Shown: one piece after another, positions 11,760-22,700 of the stretch
Numbering within the stretch: the stretch's first letter is position 1
Layout: each line of letters begins with the position of its first letter
DNA from: Melieria omissa
Taxonomy: Eukaryota > Arthropoda > Insecta > Diptera > Ulidiidae
Length of the DNA: 64,000 nucleotides
NCBI GenBank assembly: GCA_963971225.1
Contig: OZ020267.1
Span: 104,030,392-104,094,391, forward strand
Direction: 5' to 3'
Position numbers and translations under genes: made by a program
The notes under the pieces: model-generated
Seen by the model: only the letters and a program-made list of their open reading frames with translations
What the model was told of the DNA's origin: nothing
Databases searched by the model: none

Positions 11760-13744
11760 ATGGGTGATTGGGATCAAGTTGATATGGCTTTGAACCGGCG
11801 TACGCGGTTTCAACAACTAAGCATAAGCGAGCAAGATACGGTGATGGAGAATTTGGTCAGATATTTGGAGGATGATCAAGAAGCTGATCCTGACGAGGAA
11901 AATGGCGAAGATTTCTTGCCATACGAAGAAGCATCTGATGCAGAAGTTGCAATGAATGTAACTGTGGCGGATGATGCTAACTCCGACGACGATGATCAAA
12001 CTCCTGAGGACGTTGCTGCTTCTGGTGTTGCTTTTCCACCTACAGTAGCCGACAATGGTATGTTCTTTACTTCGAAAAGTGGCCACAAATGGGATGTCAA
12101 TCCATCAGTAATTGGTCGCATTCGAGCACACAACGTTGTTGATCTCACTCAACGCCGCCCAGGGCCAGCGCCCGGAACACTTGCTGATCCGTTGGCAATA
12201 CTCAAAACAATTTTGAGCGATGAAATTGCCTACATAATCATTCGAGAGACCAACATAAAAGGGAATGAGTATGCTAGTTCTTGGAACACAATAAACCCGA
12301 AAGCAACACCGAGGAAATGGAGTCCTTTGTTGGTTCAAGAATTTAATGCGTATCTTGGAATCTTACTGTATTCGGGTTGTTATCGGTCGAATTCTGCGCC
12401 AGTAAAAGAATTGTGGAGTGACATGCACTTACCTTTATATAAAGCCGCAATATCTAAAAATCGTTTCTGCGCCATAAACAGAACAATTCGATTTGAGAAT
12501 GGAAACACCCGCGCAGCAAGGCTATGCACAAGTAAGACGGCCGCTATAGATGACATATGGGCAATGATAATGGCCAATTTGGAAAGGGCGTACACACCAC
12601 ATGAATCGATGACTGTTGATGAACAATTGTTCCCTTATCGTGGTCGAACTCGTTTTACCCAATACATACCATCCAAGCCTGCAAAATATGGTATTAAAGT
12701 CTGGTGGCTCTGCGATTCTCAATCATATTACCCATTGAAGGGTGTGATTTATAGCGGAAAGCAGAGCGGAAAGAGGAGCGTCAAAAAAATCAAGGGCAGC
12801 AAGTTGTCTTGAACTTAGTACAGCGATATAGAGAAGCGGACGTACCATTTATGCTAATAATTTTTTTACTTCTTTGGAGTTGGCATTGCATTTGAAGTCC
12901 AAGAAGTTGGCTTTTGTTGGCACCGTATGCAGCAACAAAGCATTCGTGCCACCGAATTTTTTAAAACACAAATCACGAGAAATATATAGTACACTGTTCG
13001 GATTCTTCCAGGGAGATGTTTCGCTGTGCTCCTACGTTCCAAAGAAGAACAAGGCTGTTTTGATATTGTCAACTGAGCACTATACAACCAAGGTTGATGA
13101 CTCCAACCCGAAGAAAAAACCAATTGTTATTCTCGACTATAATTCAAACAAAAATGGTGTCGATACGATGGACCAAATGTTAGGTACATATTCGTGTAAA
13201 CGTGCAACAAAACGATGGCCACTTGCCATGTTTTACAACATCGTCGACATTGCTGCATTCGCCTCATTCATAATTCATGATGAGTTAATCACTACTCCTC
13301 AGTCAGACAAACGACGTTCATTTCTCAAAATATTGAGTAGGCAACTAGTCATGCCTAATATAAAAGAACGAGCTAAAAATACGTATGTTACCCGCTATCC
13401 GAAGATACGTGCTGCTATGGAAGCATTTCAAATAATGGTAAGTTACAATAATACTAATAACACAAACTAATACCTTTGCTTATTTCAATTATCTTTGTTT
13501 CTTTTTGGAACAGTTCACACCGTTGGATATAGATGCGCCACCACCATTGGCACCACGTGGTAACCGTCTTTCTTGTCGCCTGTGTCGTGAAGAATCGTAT
13601 AAACAACGCAAGACTGCTTTTATCTGTTACACTTACCGAAAACCTGTGTGTGTTGAACATTCCATAACGCTAAAAAAATGCCATACTTGCAGCGGCATAG
13701 ATCCAGGATCCGCTGAAGCTAAGCCAAGAAACTTGCTGCAATAA
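11760..13744 (+). pseudogene. piggyBac transposase, two frameshifts, one intron
   Basis: Nuclear transposase of the piggyBac (DDE_Tnp_1_7) family, which excises and inserts at TTAA. The first 350 codons (11760-12812) hold an acidic N-terminus and the core up to the first catalytic Asp (VDEQLFPYRGR, about residue 287). A 1-base loss at the A7 run 12783-12789 ends that frame. A second 1-base loss at about 12857 removes the first base of the second catalytic Asp codon in the family motif DNFF(T/S)S. Reading resumes to 13437 and includes VDTMDQM, which carries the last catalytic Asp. A GT-AG intron (13438-13513, 76 bp, phase 0) then joins a cysteine-rich C-terminal domain (13514-13744; CRLC, VCVEH, CHTC). 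In that domain one expected Cys in the ICYTC-type motif is Tyr (ICYTY). The few lesions in an otherwise well-kept sequence suggest recent death. Confidence 0.88.
13438..13513 (+). other. Intron in piggyBac transposase
   Basis: The donor GTAAGT directly follows the codon for Met in QIM. The acceptor TTTTTGGAACAG precedes TTCACACCG. Removing it keeps phase 0 between the catalytic core and the zinc-binding C-terminal domain. Without splicing, translation stops 11 codons into the intron, so unspliced product would lack the cysteine-rich domain. Confidence 0.7.
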
Positions 13745-13970
13745 TGATGTATTGTATATGTTTTTCCTTATCTATCGGTAATAAAGAAATATATGTTTAC
13801 TAAAAAATATACACGAAGCTTAGCTTTTTGTTTCTCCAAATACATCTACACACATTTTGTAACACTACCTTATACAATTATGCGCATCATATGCAATATT
13901 AAAAAAAAGGTCCCTGGGGACCTTGTTGGGCTTTGACCGTGTAAAAAATCATCGGTTATCCGAGTGTTAA

Positions 13971-14301
13971 AAATTTATCTAATCAAACTGGAGATGGAAG
14001 TAAGAGTGTGTAACTTTGCCTATGTAAAACCAAATCGGATTCGAGTGCAAACTTTGTTAACACCTAAAAATAAATAGAATCAATTTTTTTTTTCTCTGTA
14101 AGTGTCCTATCAGCAGGCGTTGAAGAGCCTATGAGAATAAAACTTTTTACCTACAAAAAGATTATCTCGCCCTTGTCTCATCTTTTCTACTCACCACGTC
14201 CCTCTGCAAAAATTATCACCTTTTTCAACTTTTCTGGAAATTTAAAGAAATGATATTTTTTACTTTTTAGAAAAGTTCCAAACAAACTTTACATAAGATA
14301 A
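13971..14301. other. Short non-coding stretch
   Basis: Between the piggyBac right end and the (TAAAA) array. No feature recognised. Confidence 0.4.
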
Positions 14302-14660
14302 AAATAAAATAAAATTAAATAAAATAAAATAAAATAAAATAAAATAAAATAAAATAAAATAAAATAAAATATTGTGTCCACTTGCCAACTGTGCCAAAAT
14401 AAATAAAATAAAGAAAATATGTAAAATAAATAAAATAAAATAAAATAAAATAAAATAAAATAAAATAAAATAAAATAAAATAAAATAAAATAAAATAAAA
14501 TAAAATAAAATAAAATAAAAGAAAAGAAAAGAAAAGAAAATAAAAGAAAATAAAATATAATAAAATAATATCAAATAAAATCAAATAAAATAAAATCAAC
14601 TAAAATAAAATAAAATAAAATAAAATAAAATAAAATAAAATAAAATAAATTAAAATAAAA
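14302..14660. repeat. (TAAAA)n pentanucleotide microsatellite
   Basis: About 360 bp of TAAAA units with single-base variants and a GAAAA patch near 14520. It is interrupted at 14371-14398 by a unique 28-bp segment. On the minus strand the unit TTTTA has no stop codon in any frame, which produces the artefactual FILFY-repeat ORFs. The same unit on the opposite strand forms the array at 51934-52220. Confidence 0.95.
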
Positions 14661-15330
14661 CAAAAAATTAAATGAAATAAAAAAAATAAACAAATTCATT
14701 ACAATCAAATCTCTAATACAGCAAACTTTTGAAATATTTACACTTACACACTTGCCAACTGTTCACTGTGGCAAACTTTTGCCATAATGCTGAGCACTGA
14801 AAACTTTTTTCTATCATCTGCAGGCGCACACTTCCGTCAGCTAATTGCGAAAAATGTTCGGGAGCAAAGTTCCAAGTGTCTTTGTGTGCGTGTGTGTTTG
14901 TGTGTGTTTTAGCTCGACTTGGCCACTCATGCGTATTTAAATTGGGCATCCACCTGCTCCTTCTAACTTTTGCACAGTGTTACGACAAATTTTTATTGTG
15001 CTGACATGATAAGCGGCAGCTGTTTGTCAAAAACACTCTAACTGGGTGGGGGGATAATTCACAATGTGCGCTACGTTGCGTTTTTAATGTGTTAATTTGC
15101 TATGAAAATTATTGACAGCTGGCCGAAAGGTAATGAAAAAAATGAAATATGTCAGTAATGAATAATTAATATGTTGTGTTACTTAAACCCATAGGTTAAT
15201 TGTTTGTTGAACTTTGTTGTTTGGTTGACGCACTTCTTACCTGAGGTGTTTCATATTAGATTTTTAAAATATAATTTAGTTAAAATAATCAGTGTTTAAA
15301 CTGACTTGAAAGGTTTAAGTAAGTCAGCAA
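14661..15330. other. Non-coding stretch
   Basis: Unique AT-rich sequence with a GT run near 14885-14910. No gene or mobile element ends recognised. Confidence 0.4.
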
Positions 15331-15674
15331 TTAACCCATTAATGCCCACAGCGATCTAGCAGTGCTAGGGGCCTGAAATTTAGAGACGTATGCTCTATGA
15401 TGCATAGGAACGTAAATAAGAAAAAAAAATTTTGGTACCTTGATGGATTGGTCTCTGGAAGCCGTTACATATATGTAACAGTGGGCTATTTCCAGTACTT
15501 TTTTGTGGAACAAATTTTTTTAGTTTGAATGACAATTTTACAGCTTAGTACTTAAAAATACATGAAAACTTTGTATAAATTGAACTGTGAAGGTAAATGT
15601 GAATGAATGGGATGCGATTTGCATTTCATTCCAGCGCAGCGGCGTCTCTTTTTATCTATTGTTTCTACAGTGAA

Positions 15675-15990
15675 GCCGCCGTGGCTCAGTTGGTTAGTGC
15701 GCGGTCCAACGAGTCGCATGCAGAGCGACGCAAGATCGAATACTGCATGTAGTAACACCTAAAAAAAATAACGGGAAACTCGTTTTCTCTTTCGGTGGCT
15801 GTCCTCTCAGCTGGAAATGGCAAACCTCTGAGAGTAAAAATTGCCTATGAAAAAGCTCCCAGCCTGCCGTTCGGAACCGGCATAAAACTGTAGGTCCCTT
15901 CCACCCGCGTACAAAATTCACACGCACAACACGGGTGGTTGCGGGAAGCTAGGCCTTAGTCTCGCGTAAGCGGGCTGTCGTGCCAATCAA
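15675..15990 (+). mobile_element. tRNA-derived SINE, family 1, copy 1
   Basis: The head GCCGCCGTGGCTCAGTTGG contains a good Pol III A box (TGGCTCAGTTGG). A weaker B box (AGATCGAATAC) follows 40-45 bp later. The body includes the core with GCCGTTCGGAACCGGC and ends GTGCCAATCAA plus an AT-rich tail. Target duplication: TTCTACA at 15663-15669 and 16006-16012. It sits inside the second piggyBac-type element and is therefore younger than it. Copies 2 and 3 at 26269 and 56983 are almost identical, suggesting recent activity. The minus ORFs crossing it are shadows. Confidence 0.9.
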
Positions 15991-16002
15991 TTATTAATTA
16001 AA

Positions 16003-17126
16003 TTATTCTACAATAAAATGCCCAATGCAGTCATAGCGGCTTGAGAAGTCGGGCTCAGCCGCAGTTGTTCGACAAAAGCTCTGGGGTGGTCTTATTGTGC
16101 CAAGAGTTGTGCAATAGCGTCCGGCAATGGCTCTACGGAAATCAAGTTGCGTCATACTGCTTCCTCCTTTACGATGCAAGATCCACGCATTTTGCATTAA
16201 CACGTCATTGAGCCATGAAAAAATGCAAAACAACCACTTCTTTCCACGAGCGCCAATAAAAACTCGCATCTCTTCAACAGTTATGTTTGGGTTTGTTTGA
16301 CCTCAACACACAGCATAGCTATTACTTTCATCGCACAACAACTGGATCAGTTCGTCGTCGAAGAATTTCTCAACAGCTGATGAGGACGTAAATTACTACA
16401 ATCAGAATAGTTCGGCTCCGGAAAAATTTCCGGACACCTAATGTCATCATCTTCCAACCACTAAATAACAGGTTTACAAGGTTTGTAGGTACGTTTTACT
16501 TTGGTACACTTTCCATTCATACATTTTGCCAATGGTTTTTCTACTGTGGACATACTCGATCCAGAATTTTGGTGATCAAATGTAATACAAGCACTAGAAG
16601 TTGTAGCATATTGAGCATGAATAGTTTTTTTACGTTGAGCAGCCTTTAACGATGTTTTTTTTAATAAGAATGTTGACAGTTGGTGTACATGTTGCTATTG
16701 TAGCCAAAAAGTTCGTCACTAGGCTCCAATGGCTCTTCTTCTGAAACATAGGCAGTGAAATGGCTCCTCCACAAGAGGGCGACCCGAAAGACGTTCATTG
16801 TGTAGTACTTGGTGACTTTATAAGAACTGTATGTAAGTTTGCGTAGGAATAATTTATCACGTCTTGAAGAGCTTGCTGTTTCAACCTCATTTGTTTTCAA
16901 TTGCCGCACAATAACCTCACATGGTTGCATTAATCGTGTTCTCTCTCAAATTGTTTGGCACTCCACCGCCATCTTCTTCCTCAGAATCCACTTCAGATTC
17001 CAAAATATGGGCACTAGGCGGCTCAATTGTCAACTTTTCCACTGTATTATCTGCTTTCTCATCACTTGCAAGCTCTTGCAAATATATAGTGGCCTCATCC
17101 AGTGTCAAATATCCATATCTAAGCAT
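16003..17126 (-). pseudogene. Transposase remnants of second piggyBac-type element
   Basis: Minus-strand pieces of a piggyBac transposase more like the PGBD2/PGBD3 type. The N-terminal piece (17126 to 16917) starts MLRYGYLTLDEATIYL and continues with an acidic stretch. The next piece overlaps in another frame (16930-16661) and ends EPLEPSDELFG. The C-terminal piece (16269-16003) reads GKKW..FSWLNDVLMQNAWIL, then TQLDFRRAIA, the conserved end of the RNase H-like core region in this family. The central part with the catalytic Asp residues is not recognisable and appears deleted. It is non-functional. Confidence 0.7.
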
Positions 17127-17646
17127 ACGAAAATCTTACATTTACATTTGTACTTACGTTAAAAAAGTACTTAGAATAGCCCACTGTTACGTATGTGTAA
17201 CTTAGACAAGAAACACAAAAGTACTGAGAATGGCCCACAGTTACATATACGTAACAGTGCAATTGCAAGCTGCTCAGAAAAGCCCACGGGCCCTGAACGT
17301 TTATTTTAACATTTTTTAATAAAACTGTACATATTTAAGAATCACTTTTCATAAAAAATTTTTCACAAAATACTTTCACTAAATTGTTATAAATCTTTTT
17401 TACCGTTTGCGTGTCGCCATATCGCTATTTTTACTAATTTCAAATTTACCTCATTACAAAACTTGTGCTCACAAAGAAAACAAAAGAGTTTCTGACTTAA
17501 TTTGAATTTTACAGCATTCGCTAAACTATTTTCAATGTCATATGGGGTATAAACATGAAAAGGCATGTACATGCAACCTGTAAATAACATTTTAAAATAT
17601 CGTTGCTGCCGTTACGTATATGTAACTGTGGGCATTAATGGGTTAA

Positions 17647-18285
17647 AGAAAATTAGTGGGTTTCTTACGAGTCAAGTCACTCGCTCATTTACCGCAAAAT
17701 TACATCATGCAACAGGTGTCTGTACGTTCTATAGCGAAGCCGGCAACACGCTGTGCGCAATGTGTGAAAATCTGCCTAATTTGAATGCCGCCACATAAAT
17801 GCGGCCCATACAAACCGAACAGCAACAATATGCGAGAGGTAAAAATTGTGCCAGCAACATGAGCCATGCGCACGAGCAGCAACAATGTTGCTGTTGCTGG
17901 GTGTAAACATGTCTGCAGCACGAGATTGCACTGTAATGTTTCCTTGCTTTCGAAACATTGAATGTAAATAAAACATTTAGGACGCAATGCTGAATGTGTG
18001 TTAGAAAATTGCTCAACAATTTAAGACTTTATATTTGGTGTGCAGCAAATAATTCCTAACTAATTGTAAACTCAGTGCTACAAATTTGATGTCTTAAATG
18101 AAGAGGAGAGAAGAAGGTCTTCTACTTAAAATACATTTTTATATTATAGAATTAATGGTAAAAAAAGTGTAAGATGTCACTTGAATATTTTAGACTTTAA
18201 CATATTGGGAGCTGATTTATTCTATGATGCTAAGCCACAGCCAACTCATCCAGTCTGAGTTGCTGAATACTGAATTAATTTTTTG
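17647..18285. other. Non-coding stretch
   Basis: Contains CAA/CAG-type triplet runs around 17820-17900 that produce three overlapping minus ORFs with opa-like composition. No gene supported. Confidence 0.4.
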
Positions 18286-18410
18286 AATGCTATGCTATGC
18301 TATGCTATGCTATGCTATGCTATGCTTTGCTATGCTATGCTATGCTATGCTATGCTATGCTATGCTATGCTATGCTATGCTATGCTATGCTATGCTATGC
18401 TATGCTATGG
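18286..18410 (+). repeat. (CTATG)n microsatellite, left of LINE
   Basis: About 25 units of TATGC with one variant (TTTGC near 18326). The last units read TATGG, directly abutting the retrotransposon's first ATG region. Every forward frame translates as MLCYA repeats without stops, so ORF1 is open through the whole array. Confidence 0.95.
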
Positions 18411-18411
18411 T

Positions 18412-19728
18412 ATGGACGTCGGAAAGACTGACGCCATTGATCAGCAATCTGCTGAAAGTTTGCCTAGCGGTTGGAGAGACCGACCGACTAGGAGCAGGGT
18501 GAACAGTGAGTGTTTACAAGGTAGTTCGACCACCACGTCAACTTTGGCAGTTGAGGGGGCACTATCGCAGGGTCTACCTGCGCTGGTAGAAGCTACCGAA
18601 GCCATCTCTCTGAAGAGAAAGCGGTTAACGACTTCTCAGAAGAAGGGGCTGAGGAAGCTGATGGCGGCAGGTACGCCCTACGAGGAGGCTCTCAAAGCTG
18701 TCTTGGCTGAGACAACGAAGGTGGTCGAAGCTGATGGCTGCAGCAGAATCGAAGCGGCACAACCCGCACCGAAGAGGACGAAGTTTAGTCCGTCCTTTGC
18801 TGAAGCTGCTGCAGCGATCAAGGTAGGGATTCTGCCGGACGAATTCCCGGCTGTCCACTTAAACTTGGTGGAGCAGAGGGCGATAGAGGGGGCTATCAAG
18901 GAGGAGCTGCGTAAGCTGCCCGTTGATGGCCCTCAAATTCGGTTCCAAGGATGCTCCTTCAAGCCAGGGTGGATAATTGTGAACTGCGCCGATGAGGCAT
19001 CGAGGAATTGGCTGAGGGGGATAATGTCGAAACCCCAGCTGGCGGAGAAGAAGGTGAAACTGGTGGAGGGTAATGACATTCCCAAGCCCAGCGTAGCCAC
19101 TGCGTTCTTCCCCGGCTGCTCTCTCCCAGCCGACGATATTCTTCGGATGCTCCATACGCAGAACCGTTCACTACCAACAGGCAACTGGAAGGTACTGAAC
19201 AGGTCTGTCGCGGCGCAGGGAACAACGTTGACACTGGCCATCGATGATCCCTCGGTTGCGCAACTGTCTGCGCTGAAGGACCTTCCCTTCTTTGAGCTGG
19301 GAAAAGTTCAGTTCAGGGTTAAGCGTGACCAGGGGACCAAGACATCGGTGACCAGGGGCGGCGGCACGGACAAGACGACGTCAAACGCTAGGGTGGATGA
19401 GGCAAGACCATCCACCAGCGCACAAGCACTGGCGCAAGTAAGCGGGGACCGACCGCCGGCTGGCGGACGGACGCAACCCGTCACACGGACCGACAAAACA
19501 GTTGAACGGACCAGTGACAGGACGCCAAGACAGGCATTGGTGGGGCCCGCAAAGCCTACCTCAGCTAAGCCCGTCCGACAGACAAGGTTGACTGGAGTGG
19601 CAAATCCGTCCAGACGGCTGGGCCTGTTGGATAAGTCTGCAAATACTCCGGGCAGTATTGAACGGGTGCAGACGAGGGGTAGAGGAGGTAAGCGTGCGGG
19701 ATCTCACACGAAGGGACCGCAAGCCTAG
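18412..19728 (+). CDS. LINE ORF1 protein, DUF4780-like
   Basis: Predicted nucleic-acid-binding ORF1 (gag-like) product of the retrotransposon, 438 residues from the first ATG outside the microsatellite (MDVGKTDAIDQQ). The same frame stays open upstream through MLCYA repeats, so the true start is uncertain. A central block (SFAEAAAAIKVGILPDEFP, then GCSFKPGWIIVNCADEASRNWL) resembles the DUF4780 / RRM-like domain found in ORF1 of insect LOA- and R1-like elements. The C-terminal third is basic, Ser/Thr/Arg/Pro-rich and presumably disordered. No CCHC knuckles are present. The stop TAG is immediately followed by the ATG of ORF2 (TAGATG), a layout suited to stop-start reinitiation. No internal lesion is visible. 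Confidence 0.85.
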   Translation: MDVGKTDAIDQQSAESLPSGWRDRPTRSRVNSECLQGSSTTTSTLAVEGALSQGLPALVEATEAISLKRKRLTTSQKKGLRKLMAAGTPYEEALKAVLAETTKVVEADGCSRIEAAQPAPKRTKFSPSFAEAAAAIKVGILPDEFPAVHLNLVEQRAIEGAIKEELRKLPVDGPQIRFQGCSFKPGWIIVNCADEASRNWLRGIMSKPQLAEKKVKLVEGNDIPKPSVATAFFPGCSLPADDILRMLHTQNRSLPTGNWKVLNRSVAAQGTTLTLAIDDPSVAQLSALKDLPFFELGKVQFRVKRDQGTKTSVTRGGGTDKTTSNARVDEARPSTSAQALAQVSGDRPPAGGRTQPVTRTDKTVERTSDRTPRQALVGPAKPTSAKPVRQTRLTGVANPSRRLGLLDKSANTPGSIERVQTRGRGGKRAGSHTKGPQA

Positions 19729-22700
19729 ATGGAGATTGTTCAAATCAATCTCCACAGGGCGGTGGCAGCTTCGGCTGTCTTAACTAGGACCCTGAACACC
19801 TTGGGTCCTAGTATAGCCCTGGTGCAGGAACCATGGACCAGCACCAATGGACAGATTCGAGGGCTATCCCAAGCAGGTAAGGTACTATGTTGCCAATCGA
19901 ACACGAGAGCCAGAGCCTGCATCATATTCAATAATATTTCCTTTTTCCCGTTAACAGATTATGTTACACCGGATCTCTGCGCGGGAAAAATCGTCTGGAA
20001 CTCCAGGGAGGTCATCATAGCGTCCGCGTACTTCCCTGGGGATGACGAACACTGCCCTCCAAGACTAGCAGAACAGTTAGTTGCCTATGCTAGGGGCAAC
20101 AATATGGAGCTGATACTTGGCTGTGACGCGAACGCCCATCACACCATGTGGGGCAGCTCCGACGTAAACGCTAGAGGTGAGTCACTTTTCAACTTTATAC
20201 TCACTTTAGACTTAAATATATGTAATGTTGGTGACAGTCCTACGTTTGTAACTAGGGTCAGAGAGGAAGTCTTGGATATGACCTTGACAACCTCAATGAC
20301 AACAAACCTTGTCAGTAATTGGCGGGTATCCGATGAGCCGTCATGCTCAGACCACAGGCAGATCAGGTTCACATTAGGGAATCGGGAGCTTGAAAAGGTG
20401 TCATTTAGACCAAAAAGACAGACCGACTGGGGCAGTTACTGCAGCCAGTTGGAACAGCTATTCCTTCTCGAATAGAGAATAGGATAGATACCATAGACAG
20501 ATTGGAAAGGGCCTCGACAACGCTCAAGGGATCCATCCTCAATGCCTATGAAGAAAACTGTCCCCTAAAGACCAAGACCTTTAAGAGGCAGACGCCATGG
20601 TGGAGTGGTCACCTTAGCAAGCTAAGGAAGGAAGTAAGGAAACTATTAAACAGAGCTAAGCGCAATAATGACTGGCAGACCTACTCCCAGACCCTCACTA
20701 AATACAATCAAGAGATCAGGAAGGCCAAGAGAGAATCTTTTAGGCGGTTCTGTGAGGACGTATCAGATATGTCCTCCAGTTGCAGGCTACAGAAGATCCT
20801 CTCGATGGAAAAATCCTGTCCAATCGGAACTCTAGTGAATGCAGATGGGTCTTCCACAAAAAGTGAGATGGAATCGCTTGCCCTACTCACTAATACACAC
20901 TTCCCGTGATCGAACATATTGACAACCGATCCTCTGATTGACAGTACGGGACAGTCGTATTGTCCAAGTAGGGAAGATTGGAGAACGGCCAAAGCCGTGT
21001 GCAATGCGCAAATAGTTAAATGGGCGCTGGAATCATTCGCCCCGTACAAAGCACCGGGAAGAGATGGCATTTTCCCGGCACTCTTGCAGAAGGGAATGAA
21101 TATACTAGCGCCTATTCTAACAAAGATATACTCATGCAGTCTAGCATATGGATATATTCCAGAGGCCTGGAGAGCAGTAAATGTGATCTATTTGCCAAAA
21201 CCTGGAAGATCCAACAAAAAGGACCCTAAATCCTTCAGGCCAATAAGCCTAATGCCCTTCGTGCTAAAGGGACTGGAAAAGGGTGTTGACCGCTTCCTGA
21301 GGGAAGAAATTCTAACCCGGTGTCCCCTTAGCACGAATCAACACGCCTATCAGAAAGGTAGATCCACAGAAACGGCCCTATCAGTGCTGGTAGGCAAAAT
21401 TGAGAAGTCCCTGGAAGTGAAGGAGATCTGCCTGGCAGGTTTCTTAGACATTGAAGGGGCCTTCAACTACACGACCTTCGAAGCGATAGAAACAGCGCTA
21501 GAAGACTTCCAGGTGCCTACCACTCTCATAAGATGGATATCATCAATGCTCGAAAGCAGGGTGATTCGGTCCAGCTTAGGGGGGGTAGAGCTCTCTGCAA
21601 AAACAGCAAGGGGGTGTCCCCAAGGAGGAGTCCTATCCCCGCTGCTGTGGTCTGTGGTCGTTGACGGACTAATCCGCTCTCTTACAGAGCAGGGACATGA
21701 AGTCATTGCATATGCAGACGACCTAGTAATCGCAGTCAGGGGCAGAGATGGACAAACCGTCTCAGACTTGCTCCAGAACGCGTTGAACACAGTGGAGTGC
21801 TGGTGCGTCAGACAGAAACTGTCTGTGAATCCAGATAAGACCATTGTAGTGCCTTTCACTCTTAAAAGGAAATTAAACCTAAGACAGGTTAGGATCTTTG
21901 GTAAAGAACTTAACTACTCGAAGGAGGTTAAGTACCTAGGGGTAACTCTAGACAGTAAATTGAACTGGAGACCCCACGTAGATCGCATGCTTACAAGAGC
22001 AGGTAATGCTCTCTGGAGCTGCAAGAGGATCTGTGGGAAAAACTGGGGTCTGAGGCCGAAATGGCTTCAGAAGATTTACACCCTAGTAATTCTGCCAACT
22101 ATCACTTATGGAGCGATAGTCTGGTGGAAGAAAACCACAGAAGTAACAACTGCGACTAAGCTAGAGAAACTACAAAGACTAGCGAATACCTGTATAACAG
22201 GATGTCTCAGAACCACTCCAACTGCAGCTCTCAATGTTATATTAGGAATGCTACCGCTGGAACTGAATGTGCAGATGGCAGCAACCAATAGCACACACAG
22301 GCTGATGCATAATGGATCCATACCAAGGGATGCACAGGCAATCGGCCACCGATCTCTGCTGAGGGACAGGGGGCGGGATGGAGGCTTTTGGATGCCTCTG
22401 GACCAGATGCCCCAGAAGCACCTCTTCAGAAAAAGTTACGCAACGTATATACCTCACAGGTTGGACTGGGCTGATAAAAAGATCAGTCTCACGTGTGAGG
22501 ACATTGTCTGGTACACCGATGGGTCCAAGACAGAAGAAGGAACAGGGGCAGGAATATTTAGCTCCGGTTTCCGGTCTTCCTCGATTTTTCAGGCTGAGGT
22601 CTTTGCCATAAATGTGTGTGCCAGGAAATTACTAACATTCAATGTTAGAAGGAAAAGGATAATCATAATGTCAGACAGCCAGGCGGCAATCAAGGCCCTA

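Larger units (their letters stand above)
11186..13970 (+). mobile_element. piggyBac-like transposon with both ends present
   Basis: A 2785-bp element bounded by TTAA at 11186-11189 and 13967-13970. Its ends read TTAACACTCCGATGCCC on the left and, inverted, TTAACACTCGGATAACC on the right. A subterminal motif (GATGCCCAACAAGGTCC and relatives, each next to a GGTCC..GGACC palindrome) occurs at 11195, 11387 and inverted at 13909-13937. The 13909-13926 copy is a palindrome with perfect 8-bp arms. A (GAAGT)5 run sits at 11721-11746, just before the transposase. The single transposase gene is now broken, so this copy is probably immobile alone but may still be mobilised in trans. Confidence 0.9.
15331..17646 (-). 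mobile_element. Second piggyBac-type element, internally deleted, SINE inside
   Basis: Both ends read TTAACCCATTAATGCCCACA in inverted orientation (15331 and 17646), giving a TIR of about 17 bp plus TTAA target duplications. Four near-perfect 16-bp palindromes of type GTTACATATATGTAAC lie at 15464, 17186, 17240 and 17611, each next to GCCCAC or its inverse, and are likely transposase binding sites. Remnants of a minus-strand transposase remain at 16003-17126. A SINE interrupts the element at 15675-15990. At 2.3 kb it is shorter than an autonomous piggyBac element even before subtracting the SINE. Confidence 0.85.

Noticed and set aside
14260..14599. FILFY-repeat minus ORFs (also + at 51840-52290)
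   Set aside because: The TTTTA repeat has no stop codons; purely a microsatellite artefact.
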